A stretch of DNA of 64,000 nt from Staphylococcus lutrae (GTDB taxonomy: Bacteria > Bacillota > Bacilli > Staphylococcales > Staphylococcaceae): NCBI RefSeq assembly GCF_002101335.1, contig NZ_CP020773.1:124001-188000 (forward strand). The letters are read 5' to 3'. The first letter of the stretch is position 1. Every line of letters starts with the position of its first letter. The notes beneath the pieces were generated by a model that saw only the letters and a program-made list of their open reading frames with translations, did no database searches and was not told the DNA's origin. The translations under genes were made by a program, and so were the position numbers. Of this stretch, positions 31,368 through 42,674 are shown in pieces.

Positions 31368-32312
31368 CTATTCTACATATGAACCAATGTTTCGAAACTT
31401 TTCAAAACGATCGGCTTTGATATCAGCAGGCGTCATATGTTGAAATGCTTCCAAATGCTTCTCGAATTTTTGCTTAATTCGTTTAGCAAGTCTTTCGACA
31501 TCATGATGTGCACCGCCCAAAGGTTCTTTAACGACCTCATCGATGACGTTCAATTCTAACAAGTCATATGATGTGATTTTCATTGTTTCAGCAGCGATTT
31601 TAGCTAATGCGCTATCTTTCCATAAAATACCCGCTGCCCCTTCAGGCGAAATCACAGAGTATGTACTATTTTCTAACATCAGTAGACGATTGCTCACACC
31701 TAAACCGAGCGCACCCCCACTGCCGCCTTCACCAATCACAATAGAGATGATAGGCACCGTTAGTGACGCCATTGATATTAAATTACGGGCGATGGATTCA
31801 CTCTGCCCACGTTCTTCGGCAGCTTTACCAGGGTAGGCTCCTTTCGTATCGATAAAAGTAAAGATAGGACGGTTGAATTTTTCAGCTTCTTTCATTAGTC
31901 TCAATGCTTTACGATAACCTTCCGGATGTGCCATACCAAAATTGCGATAAATATTATCCTTTGTATCTTTCCCCCGCTGTTGACCAATGACTGTGACAGG
32001 CTGACCATTAAAATAAGCGAGGCCACCAACAATTGCAGGGTCATCTCTAAAGTTTCGATCTCCATGTAATTCAATGAAGTGATCAAAAATATAAGGAATG
32101 TAATCCAAAACAGTCGGTCTTTCTGGCAAGCGCGCAATTTGTACACGATCCCATGGCTTTAGGGATGTATATATTTTTTCTTTTTCAGTTTGCAACGCCG
32201 CTTCAAGCATCTCAATTTCATCTGATAAATCCACATCATTTTTAGCTTGGGTTTCTTTAAGTGAATCAATTTTCGTTTGAATATCCTGAATCGGTTTTTC
32301 AAAATCAAGCAT
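31368..32312 (-). CDS. accA: Acetyl-CoA carboxylase carboxyltransferase subunit alpha
   Basis: 314 residues with an N-terminal helical segment and a crotonase-like carboxyltransferase domain ([27 protein letters not shown] near 116, [19 protein letters not shown] near 155, [19 protein letters not shown] near 196). With AccD it transfers carboxyl from biotin to acetyl-CoA, giving malonyl-CoA for fatty acids. Its ATG overlaps the accD stop (TAATG), so the two subunits are translationally coupled. Confidence 0.97.
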   Translation of the reverse strand: MLDFEKPIQDIQTKIDSLKETQAKNDVDLSDEIEMLEAALQTEKEKIYTSLKPWDRVQIARLPERPTVLDYIPYIFDHFIELHGDRNFRDDPAIVGGLAYFNGQPVTVIGQQRGKDTKDNIYRNFGMAHPEGYRKALRLMKEAEKFNRPIFTFIDTKGAYPGKAAEERGQSESIARNLISMASLTVPIISIVIGEGGSGGALGLGVSNRLLMLENSTYSVISPEGAAGILWKDSALAKIAAETMKITSYDLLELNVIDEVVKEPLGGAHHDVERLAKRIKQKFEKHLEAFQHMTPADIKADRFEKFRNIGSYVE

Positions 32313-33171
32313 TATTTTTCCACCTCACGATGCATATCAAATAACGTCGCCAATGTTTGTTTCATTTCACTACGATGTACAACTTTATCCAGTTGACCAT
32401 GTTCTAATAAAAATTCAGCCGTTTGGAAATCATCGGGTAATTTTTCATTAATGGTTTGTTCTATGACGCGTCGTCCTGCAAAACCAATCAGCGCCTTAGG
32501 TTCTGCCAAGTTGATATCACCTACTGATGCAAAACTCGCAGAAACACCGCCCGTTGTCGGATGAGTCATATAAGAAATGAACAACAAACCTGCCTCAGAA
32601 TGGCGTTCGAGGGAGACGCTTGTTTTGGCCATTTGCATCAATGAAATTATCCCTTCTTGCATCCGTGCCCCCCTGACGCAGTGAACAATACAAACGGTAG
32701 ACGTTGCTCCGTACAATAATCCACAATCCGGCAAATCTTTTCACCTACAACAGATCCCATACTCCCCATTCTAAAACGTGCATCCATAACACCGACACCG
32801 AATTTAATGCCGTTTAATTCAGCCGTACCCGTTACAATTGCTTCATTTAACCCGGTTTTTTCTTGGTCTTTTTCTATCTTTTCTTCATAACTAGGAAAGT
32901 TTAATGGATTCGCAGAGGTCATCCCTTTATCGAATTCTTCAAAAGTTCCTTTATCGGCAATTGCCTCTATACGACCGTATGCTGAGAGTTGAATATGATG
33001 ATCGCAATTAAAACATACATTTAAATTTTCAGTTAATTCTTTTGTATACATGATTTTTTTACAGTTAGGGCATTTCGTCATAATGCCTTCAGGAACTTCA
33101 TTTTGCTTCGAATCTTGAACCGTAACATACTTTTTCTTTTTCGAATTACGATTAAAAAAGTCTTTAAACAT
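32312..33171 (-). pseudogene. accD: Acetyl-CoA carboxylase carboxyltransferase subunit beta, one-base frameshift
   Basis: The N-terminal part from ATG 33171 ([21 protein letters not shown] upstream) has the zinc finger [12 protein letters not shown] ... CFNCDHH and continues to [11 protein letters not shown]. The frame then breaks at 32668-32673, where six G residues stand on the coding strand. The next frame supplies [16 protein letters not shown] through to the C-terminus. Adding one G restores SGGARMQEG and a 286-residue protein, the normal length. AccD is normally essential for fatty acid synthesis and both halves are otherwise well conserved, so a sequencing error in the G-run is more likely than a dead gene. 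Confidence 0.9.
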
Positions 33172-33205
33172 CTCTATTACCTCCACTTAACCATCGGCAA
33201 TCAAG

Positions 33206-34444
33206 TTAATTTGATTTCTTTAAATCCGTGAGTGATAAAGTCTTATCATACACTTTATCCGGGTCGACTTCAATACGTGCAACACCCGATTCCATCGCAG
33301 CGCGAGCCACTTCTCTCGCTACTGAAGGTGCAACACGATAATCAAATGGACCAGGAATCACGTAATCCGCATCGCGTTCTTCTTCCGTGATTAAATTAGC
33401 AATCGCTTCCACAGCAGCACGTTTCATATCTTCATTAATATGTGTCGCACGGACATCTAAAGCACCACGGAAGATCCCCGGAAATGCTAACACATTGTTG
33501 ATTTGGTTTGGAAAGTCAGAGCGACCTGTACCAATCACGCGTGCACCTGCACGTTTTGCTTTATCAGGAGTGATTTCAGGATTTGGATTAGCCATGGCAA
33601 AAATAATTGCATCGTCGTTCATTGACTGTACCATTTCTTCAGTCAATGCATCTGCAACAGAAACCCCAATAAATACATCTGCACCTTTAACGACGTCAGT
33701 CAGTTTACCTTCTATTTTATCTCGATTCGTCCATTTCGCAACTGTCGCTTTCGTATCATTCATGCCATGTGGACGACCTTCATAAATCGCACCTTTTGAG
33801 TCACACATAATCATATGGCGGACACCGTATGAATAGAGTAATTTTACGATTGCTATACCTGCAGCCCCTGCCCCGTTAAGGACGACCTTAATATTGGCTA
33901 AATCTTTATTAACAATGCGTAGTGCATTAATCAAGCCTGCCACAGTCACAATGGCTGTTCCGTGTTGATCATCATGAAAAACTGGAATTTTTGCTTCTTT
34001 CTTCAAGCGTTTTTCAATTTCAAAACAACGGGGTGCTGAAATATCTTCTAAGTTCACCCCACCAAAATTGGGTTCAAGTAACTTAACTGTCCGAATAATT
34101 TCTTCTGTATCCGTTGTCGCAAGCGAGAGAGGGATCGCATCGACACCCGCAAAACTTTTGAACAGCACGGCTTTTCCTTCCATTACTGGAATACTTGCCT
34201 CGGCACCAATATTGCCTAATCCAAGAACGGCTGTTCCATCAGATATGACTGCAACCGTATTGCTTTTCATAGTATAGTCATAAACTCGACTTGGTCTTTC
34301 ATGGATATCTTTACAAGGTTCAGCCACACCAGGAGAATAAGCTAAACTTAATTCCTCCTTGTTTGTCACTTTAACTTTAGGACAAACTGCTAACTTACCT
34401 TGATTTTCTTTATGCATTTGTAGCGCATCATCTCTTAAGGACAT
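33206..34444 (-). CDS. NAD(P)-dependent malic enzyme
   Basis: 412 residues: malic enzyme N-domain (YSPGVAEPCKDIHERP near 35, IPVMEGKAVLFK near 85), metal/substrate site HDDQHGTAIVT near 157, and NAD-binding GAGAAGIAIVKLLYSYG near 192. Decarboxylates malate to pyruvate. It precedes accD by 34 bp in the same direction, which links pyruvate and reducing-power supply to malonyl-CoA synthesis. Coenzyme preference cannot be decided from sequence. Confidence 0.92.
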   Translation of the reverse strand: MSLRDDALQMHKENQGKLAVCPKVKVTNKEELSLAYSPGVAEPCKDIHERPSRVYDYTMKSNTVAVISDGTAVLGLGNIGAEASIPVMEGKAVLFKSFAGVDAIPLSLATTDTEEIIRTVKLLEPNFGGVNLEDISAPRCFEIEKRLKKEAKIPVFHDDQHGTAIVTVAGLINALRIVNKDLANIKVVLNGAGAAGIAIVKLLYSYGVRHMIMCDSKGAIYEGRPHGMNDTKATVAKWTNRDKIEGKLTDVVKGADVFIGVSVADALTEEMVQSMNDDAIIFAMANPNPEITPDKAKRAGARVIGTGRSDFPNQINNVLAFPGIFRGALDVRATHINEDMKRAAVEAIANLITEEERDADYVIPGPFDYRVAPSVAREVARAAMESGVARIEVDPDKVYDKTLSLTDLKKSN

Positions 34445-34585
34445 TCATGATCATCTCCCGTTTCCAAATTCCAACTTTTAAAAGTGTCCTCTATTAATCG
34501 CCATTATACTATAGCACATAATCATGGCATATCAAAATAACGTTTAACGCTTTCATTCTATCTTTGGCGCTAAAATTCCATATCA

Positions 34586-37500
34586 TTATAACAAACGGAT
34601 ATGCGCGGGTTCAATCGATTTTAATAACAGGTCCAGTTGCTGCTCTGGCGACGCGAGATACCCTTTAAACAGAAATTGATTGCTCGCTTGAATGTATTGG
34701 TATACAGCGATGCCACTCTGTTGGGTTTGAGTTAAAAAACGTGCTTGAAGGTCATCCGTGAGGCCTTCTCTAATGACAATTTTTTGAGTTGCTTCCCGCT
34801 TCTTCGCTTCAAAAACCGCTAATGTACTCAGCTGATCTATTATAAGTTGTTGCTGTGCCTTTCTTTCTTCAAATTTTCCCCACACAATATAAATTTGACC
34901 GGCCTCCAACTTCTCGGAAAGCTGTTGATAAACTTTTGGGAAAATGACGCCATCCATCGTTTGTAGACCGTCATTCAATTCTACAAATGCCATCTGTTGA
35001 CCTTGTTTTGTACGTATGACACGAACTTGATCTAACGTGATTAAAATAGGTTGTCGTTCTGCCTGTGAATTTAATGAAAAAATCCCTAAGTATTGCTTGC
35101 TTAAAAACAGCTTCTCAACAGGGTGTGTGGACACATAAAAACCGAGGTACTGCTTTTCATAATCACTTAATTGTTGATCCGGAATTTCTTTAACCTCTTT
35201 GTACTCCTGTTTAGGTGTTGAAAAAGCTTCAACAAAATGAATGTCGATATTCATTTCACTATCCGAAACCTTATCAATGGATTGTAATAATGTCGCACGA
35301 TTTCGACCGAAACAATCCATCGCACCAGTAAAAATCAAAGCTTGCAGAAAACGTCTTGTACGAACGCGTCCCGGAATACGTTTACAAAAATCAAAAAAGT
35401 CTTTATACTCACCATTTTCATGTCGTTCTCGTACAATGGTTTGAACACTTTGATAACCCACACCTTTAATCGCACCTAATGAAATGTATACGCCCTCTTT
35501 CGTTGCGACATAGCGCCACTGACTTTTATTGATGTGGGGGCCATGAATTTTTATACGCTGCTGTTTTGACTCATGAATCATTTGACGCGTTTTCGTTTCG
35601 TTACCGATCACATTACTTAAGATATTCGCATAAAAATATGTAGGATAGTGTACTTTTAAATACGCCATGGTATAAGCAATTTTTGAATAACTCACTGCAT
35701 GCGCGCGAGGAAAGCCATAGTCGGCAAATTTTAAAATTAAATCAAATATTTGTCCGCTGATTGATTCCATATATCCCTTTTCTTTAGCACCATCGATAAA
35801 ATGTTGACGTTCACTCAATAACACTTCTCTATTCTTTTTACTCATCGCACGTCTTAAAATGTCGGCTTCCCCATATGTAAAGCCCGCAAAACGGCTCGCA
35901 ATTTGCATAATTTGTTCTTGATAGATGATTACGCCATAAGTTCGTTGCAAAATGGGTGCTAGATCAGGATGAAGGTAACGCACTTGTCCAGGATCATGGC
36001 GCCGTCGAATATATGTAGGGATTTCTTCCATAGGTCCAGGACGATATAATGATGTCACCGCAACAATATCTTCAAAATGCTCGGGCTTTAACTTTTGTAA
36101 GACGCGACGAACCCCTTCTGATTCCAGTTGAAATATGCCTGTCGTGTCCCCGCGTGACAACAGATCAAATACAGCTTTATCATTAAATGGGATTGCTTCC
36201 ATATCAATGTCCACATGCAAGTCACGCTTCACTTGTTTAATAATCTGGTGAATAATGGTTAAATTTCGCAATCCAAGAAAGTCGATTTTTAACAAACCAA
36301 TGCGTTCGGCTTCCGTCATCGTCCATTGCGTCAATAAACCCGTTTCACCTTCTGTCAGTGGAATTGATTCAAATAAAGGTTGGTCATTCACAATCACACC
36401 CGCAGCATGTGTCGAAGTGTTCCGTGGTAGTCCTTCTAATTTTTTACAGAATTCAAACCATTTTTCATGGCGATAATTGCGGTGTACAAAAGCTTTAAAG
36501 CGTTCATTCGAGTAGGCCTCATCCAAAGTGACCCCTAATTTACTCGGTATTAATTTTGACGCTTCACTTAAGGTTGTTTCGTCAAAACCCATCACCCTTC
36601 CAACATCACGAGCCACTGCTTTAGCCAGTAAATGGCCAAATGTCACTATACCTGCGACACGATAATCCCCATACTTTTCTTGAACGTATTGAATCACTTT
36701 TTCTCGTTGTGTATCTTCGAAGTCGATGTCAATATCAGGCATCGTCACACGTTCAGGATTTAAAAAACGTTCAAATAGCAAATCGTATTGCAAAGGATCA
36801 ATCGTCGTAATATTTAATAAATAGCTCACTAATGAACCCGCAGATGATCCCCGTCCTGGCCCCACCATGACACCGTTCGATTTTGCGTAACGAATTAAAT
36901 CACTAACTATGAGGAAATAATCAGCGTAGCCCATTTGTGTGATTACCTCATACTCATATTGAAGTCGTTCACGATAGCGCGTCGTCGTCAATCCAAAATC
37001 GACTAACGCACGTTGCAATTCAGACCATAAATAATCATTTGCCGAGCGATCATCCGGTGTCTTAAATTCAGGCAATAAAGCCTGATGATAAATCAAGTGT
37101 GCATCACACATCGCCGCAATGTCCTCTGTGCGATGAAGCCACGCTTGATTGTATGTCGTATCTATTTCCTTAATATGTTGCGACGGGGGTTCATTGGTTT
37201 CAACTAAATTAACTTTTGTGTTATCACGAATCGCGTGAAGCACTTTTAACGCGTCCCTATCCGCTGGTTCCTCATAATACGCCGCCTCCATAAAAACATG
37301 TGGAAGCGGGCCATCTGCGTCAGATCGGTGGTCGACAAAACAAGATGTCTCTTCAGGCATTTCTTCTATCCAGTGTTTCTCTTGCATCGTCATCTTTTTA
37401 AAAATAACAACAGTGTTTTTTAACATGGCTTTCATTTCATAAATAGACACATGTTTTAACCCTTTCACCTTAATCTCAGAGGACAATTTAAATAAATTTT

Positions 37501-37762
37501 GTAATCCATCATTGTTTTTAGCAATAACGACCGTTTCTAACACATTGAGCTGATCTGTAAGGTAAACCGTTATACCAAGTAATGGCTTTATCCCTTTTTG
37601 AACACATTCATCATAAAATTGAGGCACGCCATACATCACATTCAAGTCGGTGATGGCGATGGCTGAATATCCTAAATCTTTTGCACGTTGGACTGCACCT
37701 TTAATCGTTACGCTTGAATTTAAAAGATCATAGGCCGTATGAATATTTAAATGTGCAACCAT
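34586..37762 (-). CDS. dnaE: DNA polymerase III subunit alpha, DnaE type
   Basis: 1058 residues: N-terminal PHP domain (degenerate, HLNIHTAYDLL), polymerase palm with PDIDIDFEDTQREKV near 344 (catalytic aspartates) and GPGRGSSAGSLVSYLL near 301, fingers, tandem HhH (GAIKGVGYQSV near 765), and C-terminal OB fold (ITLDQVRVIRTKQGQQMAFVELND; quoted in part). In Firmicutes DnaE extends RNA primers before PolC takes over. It starts 23 bp after nrnA on the same strand. Confidence 0.96.
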   Translation of the reverse strand: MVAHLNIHTAYDLLNSSVTIKGAVQRAKDLGYSAIAITDLNVMYGVPQFYDECVQKGIKPLLGITVYLTDQLNVLETVVIAKNNDGLQNLFKLSSEIKVKGLKHVSIYEMKAMLKNTVVIFKKMTMQEKHWIEEMPEETSCFVDHRSDADGPLPHVFMEAAYYEEPADRDALKVLHAIRDNTKVNLVETNEPPSQHIKEIDTTYNQAWLHRTEDIAAMCDAHLIYHQALLPEFKTPDDRSANDYLWSELQRALVDFGLTTTRYRERLQYEYEVITQMGYADYFLIVSDLIRYAKSNGVMVGPGRGSSAGSLVSYLLNITTIDPLQYDLLFERFLNPERVTMPDIDIDFEDTQREKVIQYVQEKYGDYRVAGIVTFGHLLAKAVARDVGRVMGFDETTLSEASKLIPSKLGVTLDEAYSNERFKAFVHRNYRHEKWFEFCKKLEGLPRNTSTHAAGVIVNDQPLFESIPLTEGETGLLTQWTMTEAERIGLLKIDFLGLRNLTIIHQIIKQVKRDLHVDIDMEAIPFNDKAVFDLLSRGDTTGIFQLESEGVRRVLQKLKPEHFEDIVAVTSLYRPGPMEEIPTYIRRRHDPGQVRYLHPDLAPILQRTYGVIIYQEQIMQIASRFAGFTYGEADILRRAMSKKNREVLLSERQHFIDGAKEKGYMESISGQIFDLILKFADYGFPRAHAVSYSKIAYTMAYLKVHYPTYFYANILSNVIGNETKTRQMIHESKQQRIKIHGPHINKSQWRYVATKEGVYISLGAIKGVGYQSVQTIVRERHENGEYKDFFDFCKRIPGRVRTRRFLQALIFTGAMDCFGRNRATLLQSIDKVSDSEMNIDIHFVEAFSTPKQEYKEVKEIPDQQLSDYEKQYLGFYVSTHPVEKLFLSKQYLGIFSLNSQAERQPILITLDQVRVIRTKQGQQMAFVELNDGLQTMDGVIFPKVYQQLSEKLEAGQIYIVWGKFEERKAQQQLIIDQLSTLAVFEAKKREATQKIVIREGLTDDLQARFLTQTQQSGIAVYQYIQASNQFLFKGYLASPEQQLDLLLKSIEPAHIRLL

Positions 37763-37785
37763 CGTCTCTCACCTTCTTTAAATTT

Positions 37786-38718
37786 TTATAATTTTTGGCG
37801 TAACGTTTGGACGAGCTGATCAAAGTCTTTCCAAGTTCGAACCGATACCCCAGATGCATTCGGGTGTCCACCCCCACCAAAGTCTGCTGCCACATCATTA
37901 ATCGTCTTGTTTTTAGAGCGGATGCGACAACGGATTTCTTCACCTTCATCAACTGCAAAAACCCATATTTTTAAACCTTTTAAATCCGCAATCGTGTTGA
38001 CGAACAATGAAGCTTCATTCGCGCGAAGTTGATATTGTTCAAGCACATCCGCAGTAATTTTAACTTGGCAAAAACCGTCATCAAACAGCTCAAAATTTTG
38101 TAAAACATAACCTTGAAACGGCATTAAACGTGGCTCTTTCTCACCCAGTTGGTTAAGCAGTTGGTGATGTTGTATATCATAATTTAATAATTGGCTCGCA
38201 ATTGCCATTGTTTTGGAAGTTGTATTACTAAATAAAAAACGTCCTGTATCACCAACAATCCCTAGATATAAACTCGTCGCTATCGTTTTATTCATCAGTG
38301 CGATGTCACCTGCATCTTGAATCATATCAAATATAATTTCACTCGTTGACGAAGCTGTCTCATCTACATAGTTGATTTGTGCATATTGATCAACCGGGGG
38401 ATGATGATCTATTTTAATCAGTCCGTTTCCTAACGCGTATCGCGAATCATCAATTCTCGCAGCATTTGCCGTATCACACACAATCACTAATGCATTTTCA
38501 TACTGATCAGCATCAATCGTATCGAATGTGCCCATAAATGCGAGTGAAGGTTCTTCCGTTCCAACTGCATAAACGTGCTTTTCAGGATATTTGGCAGTAA
38601 GGTATGCTTTCAAGCCAAATTGTGATCCTAAAGCATCCGGATCAGGTCGTACATGTCTATGAATAATAATATGATCGTATTGTTGAATTTGTTGCTGTAT
38701 CTCTTGAAATAAAGTCAT
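37786..38718 (-). CDS. nrnA: DHH-family nanoRNase / pAp phosphatase NrnA
   Basis: 310 residues from ATG 38718 ([16 protein letters not shown] upstream). DHH phosphoesterase motifs: [14 protein letters not shown] near 24, [11 protein letters not shown] near 81, [11 protein letters not shown] near 103, and DHHA1 [10 protein letters not shown] near 291. Degrades short RNAs and 3'-phosphoadenosine 5'-phosphate. Cotranscribed with the upstream CBS/DRTGG gene (11 bp gap) and dnaE downstream. The longer in-frame start overlapping the upstream gene is rejected for lack of a ribosome site. Confidence 0.92.
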   Translation of the reverse strand: MTLFQEIQQQIQQYDHIIIHRHVRPDPDALGSQFGLKAYLTAKYPEKHVYAVGTEEPSLAFMGTFDTIDADQYENALVIVCDTANAARIDDSRYALGNGLIKIDHHPPVDQYAQINYVDETASSTSEIIFDMIQDAGDIALMNKTIATSLYLGIVGDTGRFLFSNTTSKTMAIASQLLNYDIQHHQLLNQLGEKEPRLMPFQGYVLQNFELFDDGFCQVKITADVLEQYQLRANEASLFVNTIADLKGLKIWVFAVDEGEEIRCRIRSKNKTINDVAADFGGGGHPNASGVSVRTWKDFDQLVQTLRQKL

Positions 38719-38729
38719 TGACTCACTCC

Positions 38730-40025
38730 TTAATGATCTAATAATTGACACATAATGAGTGCCTTAGCAACAGGCTGATTGGCACTGATCATTGTCACTT
38801 CTAATTTCGCAAAGTTTCGTCCCATATCTAAAATCGTATAATGTACTTCCACTTCGCTCTCAATTTGTACTGTTCGAATATAAAATATGTTTAAACTCTC
38901 TATCATGACTTCTAATTTTTTATACTTACGCATAACAGTCTTAATCGTCTCTTCAATGATAGCCACTGATACAGATTTACTCAACGTACCAAATTGATTT
39001 GTTAATTGCGGGGTAATTTCAACCATGATTTGTTGATTTCTAATTTCAATATGTTTGGCGACTTGATCGTTAATGGTTTCGCCCACTTGAGGTTGTCGGC
39101 CTACAATTTGCATCGCCTTCAACACGTCTTCTCTTGTAATCACACCGACTAATCGTTTTTGATGATCTGTCACAGGCAATAATTCGATGCCCTCCCATAT
39201 CATCAAATGTGCACAACTGGCCACTGTGGTATTCAATTGAACACTAATTGCAGGTTTCGTCATGACTTTGTAAAGCTTTTCATTTAAATCTTTGCCAATG
39301 ATATCCTTACTCGTAATCAATCCGGATAACTTGTTATCATCGTCGACAATTGGAAATCGTGAATGTGACGTTTCACGTGCTTTTTTACCGACATCCGCAA
39401 CAGTCATTTCTTCATTCAAATATGACGTTTGCGCAATAGGAATGACGATGTCTTCTACAACTAAAATCTCTTTCTTTATCATTTGATTGTACATCGCTCT
39501 ATTAATAATGTTTGCAACCATAAATGTATCATAATTAGATGATATGATAGGCAGATTTTGTTCATCTGCCATTTTTTTAATTTCATCGGTTGTATCAAAT
39601 CCGCCCGTGATCAATACAGCGCTGCCCCTTTCAAGCGCTGCCTTTTGTACATCCAAACGATTTCCAACAATAAGTAATGTATTTTTAGAAACGTAATTGA
39701 CGACATTATCCACTTCCATGGCACCAATCGCAAACTTTGTCAGCGAATTGAATTGTCCCCCTTTACCGCCAATTAAATGGCCATCCACAATTTTGGCAAT
39801 CTCACCAAATGTGAGATGTTCAACATGCGTTCGTGCTTTTTTTTCAATTCGCACCGTCCCTACACGGTCTATGGTCGCAACTAATCCGCGTTGACTCGCA
39901 TCTTTTATTGCTCTATAGGCTGTCCCTTCAGAAACATCTAAATCTTTCGCAATTTTACGTACTGATATTTTTTGACCTACTGATAATGATTCTATATGTT
40001 TAATGATTTGTTCGTGCTTTGTCAT
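38730..40025 (-). CDS. CBS/DRTGG-domain regulator (YtoI-like)
   Basis: 431 residues in four parts: N-terminal winged helix ([20 protein letters not shown]), a DRTGG domain around 70-180, two CBS repeats (near 190-310, with [20 protein letters not shown] and [18 protein letters not shown]), and a C-terminal hotdog thioesterase-like domain. The CBS pair would bind an adenine nucleotide. It is always beside nrnA in staphylococci and bacilli, so it may tie nucleotide sensing to RNA turnover. Exact function unknown. Confidence 0.82.
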   Translation of the reverse strand: MTKHEQIIKHIESLSVGQKISVRKIAKDLDVSEGTAYRAIKDASQRGLVATIDRVGTVRIEKKARTHVEHLTFGEIAKIVDGHLIGGKGGQFNSLTKFAIGAMEVDNVVNYVSKNTLLIVGNRLDVQKAALERGSAVLITGGFDTTDEIKKMADEQNLPIISSNYDTFMVANIINRAMYNQMIKKEILVVEDIVIPIAQTSYLNEEMTVADVGKKARETSHSRFPIVDDDNKLSGLITSKDIIGKDLNEKLYKVMTKPAISVQLNTTVASCAHLMIWEGIELLPVTDHQKRLVGVITREDVLKAMQIVGRQPQVGETINDQVAKHIEIRNQQIMVEITPQLTNQFGTLSKSVSVAIIEETIKTVMRKYKKLEVMIESLNIFYIRTVQIESEVEVHYTILDMGRNFAKLEVTMISANQPVAKALIMCQLLDH

Positions 40026-40452
40026 GTGTCTCCCTCTATTATTATGTCGTAATCAACACAACACGTGCTATCGCAGTCTTATACGTGTGTGTTTGTAAAA
40101 GCCCCCTTTTAATTGAACGATGTTTGCTTTAAAATCCCCTAATTTGTCACTTCATAACAATTGATGTTGATTTTATGTTTATTCTTTTATTATAACGTGT
40201 TTCAAATCGTAATGCGAAATGATAACTCGTCATACCAACCAATCTTATGCATGTGAAATGAATAATAAAAAGGATCACAGTGAAAGATTCTCATATCTGA
40301 GTGAACTTAACGATGATGAACAATTGGTAAGAATGAATTCGAAACCCTTCATCCCCCGCAATGAACGCATGTTATAGGGATGTTTAATAGACTTAGAAAA
40401 CAAGGACATGAGGAATCATGATCAAATTTTGATAACTCGATTTTTTACATAA
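40026..40452. other. Intergenic region with no recognisable gene
   Basis: The 430 bp between the CBS/DRTGG gene and the hairpin at 40456 contain no plausible coding sequence with a ribosome site on either strand. The segment next to 40026 must carry the promoter of the CBS/DRTGG-nrnA-dnaE transcript. A small RNA cannot be excluded. Confidence 0.35.
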
Positions 40453-40535
40453 AAAAACCTTTATCCTGTTGTCATCTCTAAAAGTAAAACAAAAACGTTT
40501 AACTTTAGAGACACATCCTTCATGGATAAAGGTTA
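40453..40535 (-). terminator. Large two-tier hairpin with U-tract after the metallo-hydrolase gene
   Basis: Outer arms AACCTTTATCC (40456-40466) and GGATAAAGGTT (40524-40534) are perfectly complementary. Inside, TCTCTAAAAGT (40475-40485) pairs with ACTTTAGAGA (40502-40511), with one bulge. On the minus strand the outer stem ends in seven U residues. It lies about 117 bp past the UPF0173 gene and looks like its terminator, though its size is unusual. Confidence 0.7.
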
Positions 40536-40651
40536 AATGCGTTCATTACAAAAACATGGATTAACGACCTTGCTCATTTGAACAAGCTCATCATTGAACG
40601 CATCCATCATTTCAAAATTTGGCTTTCTGACGCTTTTACTTAAAATGAAAA

Positions 40652-41341
40652 TTATAACTCGACTGATTCACCAGGCTTTAATATTTGAACTTCCCCGACA
40701 TTCACCAATGCTTTAAACGCGTTCGGATCTTGTTTAATCAAAGGGAAGGTATCATAATGAATAGGCACAGTAATTTTAGGCTGAATCAACGTATTAATCG
40801 CATAACTTGCATCCTCAATTCCCATTGTAAAGTTATCACCGATTGGAACGAAACATACATCAACAGGATGGCGGTCCGCAATCAGTTTCATATCACTAAA
40901 TAGCGCTGTGTCTCCCGTATGATACACTGTTGTCCCCTCTAATTCGAGTAGTACGCCCATCGGCATTCCTAAATAAATCGGAATCCCTTCTTTATTCATT
41001 AAACTTGAACTATGAAACGCTTGAACAAATTTTAATACACCAAAATCAAATTGCCATTTCCCACCAATATTCATCGGGTGGACATTTTGGATGCCTTCAT
41101 GCGTTGATAAATAGTTCGCAACTTCTGCAGTACCGATCACTGTAGCCTGATTACGTTTAGCAATCTCAATCGTGTCACCAAAATGATCCTCATGCCCATG
41201 CGTCAAAATAATATAGTCTACCTTTAAGTTGTCAACATCTAAATCTGATAGTTCATTTCCTGTGATAAACGGGTCAATAATTCCCGTTTTTCCATTGGCT
41301 TCAAAATATACTGTGGCTTGACCGTGAAATGATAATTTCAT
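40652..41341 (-). CDS. UPF0173 metal-dependent hydrolase (metallo-beta-lactamase fold)
   Basis: 229 residues with the metal-binding motif [12 protein letters not shown] near 48, further ligands in [12 protein letters not shown] near 140 and [10 protein letters not shown] near 195. Matches the conserved UPF0173 family (Bacillus YtkL). Substrate unknown. The ATG at 41341 follows GGAGG. Transcribed alone, divergently from the M24 peptidase gene. Confidence 0.88.
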   Translation of the reverse strand: MKLSFHGQATVYFEANGKTGIIDPFITGNELSDLDVDNLKVDYIILTHGHEDHFGDTIEIAKRNQATVIGTAEVANYLSTHEGIQNVHPMNIGGKWQFDFGVLKFVQAFHSSSLMNKEGIPIYLGMPMGVLLELEGTTVYHTGDTALFSDMKLIADRHPVDVCFVPIGDNFTMGIEDASYAINTLIQPKITVPIHYDTFPLIKQDPNAFKALVNVGEVQILKPGESVEL

Positions 41342-41618
41342 CGTGTATCCTCCTTCATCATGTTTGATGCTTATTCCATTTTTATATTAACAGTATCATC
41401 TTCATAAATCTAAAAATTAAAATTTTACGCATGCGCACAAACAAACGATGGCTGAGCGATAAATTCGAAAAAAGCTTTAAAACGACTCCATTTAACTCTC
41501 AATTGAGCATCATTTTTGTTTTTGTTAGCTCTCCTTACCTTCAAACATTTTTCCCTTCGCTTTACATTCTTAAATATGCTGTCTTAAAATAATAATGAAT
41601 CATAAAGGAGGCGTTTTT

Positions 41619-42674
41619 ATGTCAAAAATAGAACAACTCGTTCAAACATTAAAAAAGGAACAGGCCGATGCCGTTTGGGTCTCCAATCCCATTAACATCT
41701 TCTATTTCACAGGTTATAAATCAGAACCTCATGAACGTTTATTTGCATTATTAGTTAAAGCGGATGGGCAACAGATTTTATTCTGCCCACAATTGGAAGT
41801 AGAAGAAGTCAAAGCATCCCCTTTTGAAGGACAAATTATTGGTTATTTGGATACTGAAGACCCATTCGAACAACATCGAGAAGTGTACCCAACACTCCTT
41901 ATCGAAGAGAATCATTTAACTGTTCAACGATACCACGCATTGCAACAAGCCTTTTCAGTCGAAACGTTTGGTGCTGCGGATCCAGTCATTCGTCAATTGC
42001 GTAATATTAAGACATCACAAGAGATAGACACATTAAGAGAAGCGGCAAAACTCGCTGATAAATGTTTAGAAATTGGTGTTGCATTTTTAAAAGAAGGCGT
42101 GACAGAAAGAGAAGTTGTCAATCATATCGAAAATGAAATCAAAGCTTTCGGTGTCGATCAAATGAGTTTTGATACGATGGTTTTATTTGGTGATCACGCT
42201 GCCGCACCTCATGGTACACCAGGTGAGCGTCGCCTGAAAAAGGATGAATTTGTCCTGTTTGATTTAGGCGTTGTTTATAACCATTATTGTAGTGACATCA
42301 CGCGTACCGTTGCATTTGGTCAACCTCATTCTGAAGCGGAAAAGATTTATAATATTGTGTTAGAAGCAGAACAAGCCGCAATAAAACATATCCAACCCGG
42401 TGTTACGATACGAGAATTAGATGACATCGCACGAGGCATTATTACTGATGCTGGATATGGTGACTACTTCCCACATCGCCTAGGTCATGGTTTAGGACTT
42501 GAAGCACATGAATATCAAGATATCTCTAGTACCAATCAAAATCCGTTAGAACCAGGGATGGTACTCACAATAGAACCGGGTATTTATGTGCCTGGTGTTG
42601 CAGGTGTTCGTATTGAAGATGATATTTTAGTGACTGAGCAAGGTTTCGAAGTATTATCAGGTTATGAGAAATGA
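41619..42674 (+). CDS. M24-family Xaa-Pro peptidase
   Basis: 351 residues from ATG 41619 ([15 protein letters not shown]) with AAAGGAGG 8 bases upstream. Creatinase-like N-terminal domain followed by a pita-bread metallopeptidase domain. Ligands lie in [21 protein letters not shown] (two Asp; quoted in part), [13 protein letters not shown] (His), [11 protein letters not shown] (Glu) and [11 protein letters not shown] (Glu). Cleaves peptides next to proline in the cytoplasm. Its TGA overlaps the cutC ATG (ATGA), so the two are coupled. Confidence 0.92.
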   Translation: MSKIEQLVQTLKKEQADAVWVSNPINIFYFTGYKSEPHERLFALLVKADGQQILFCPQLEVEEVKASPFEGQIIGYLDTEDPFEQHREVYPTLLIEENHLTVQRYHALQQAFSVETFGAADPVIRQLRNIKTSQEIDTLREAAKLADKCLEIGVAFLKEGVTEREVVNHIENEIKAFGVDQMSFDTMVLFGDHAAAPHGTPGERRLKKDEFVLFDLGVVYNHYCSDITRTVAFGQPHSEAEKIYNIVLEAEQAAIKHIQPGVTIRELDDIARGIITDAGYGDYFPHRLGHGLGLEAHEYQDISSTNQNPLEPGMVLTIEPGIYVPGVAGVRIEDDILVTEQGFEVLSGYEK

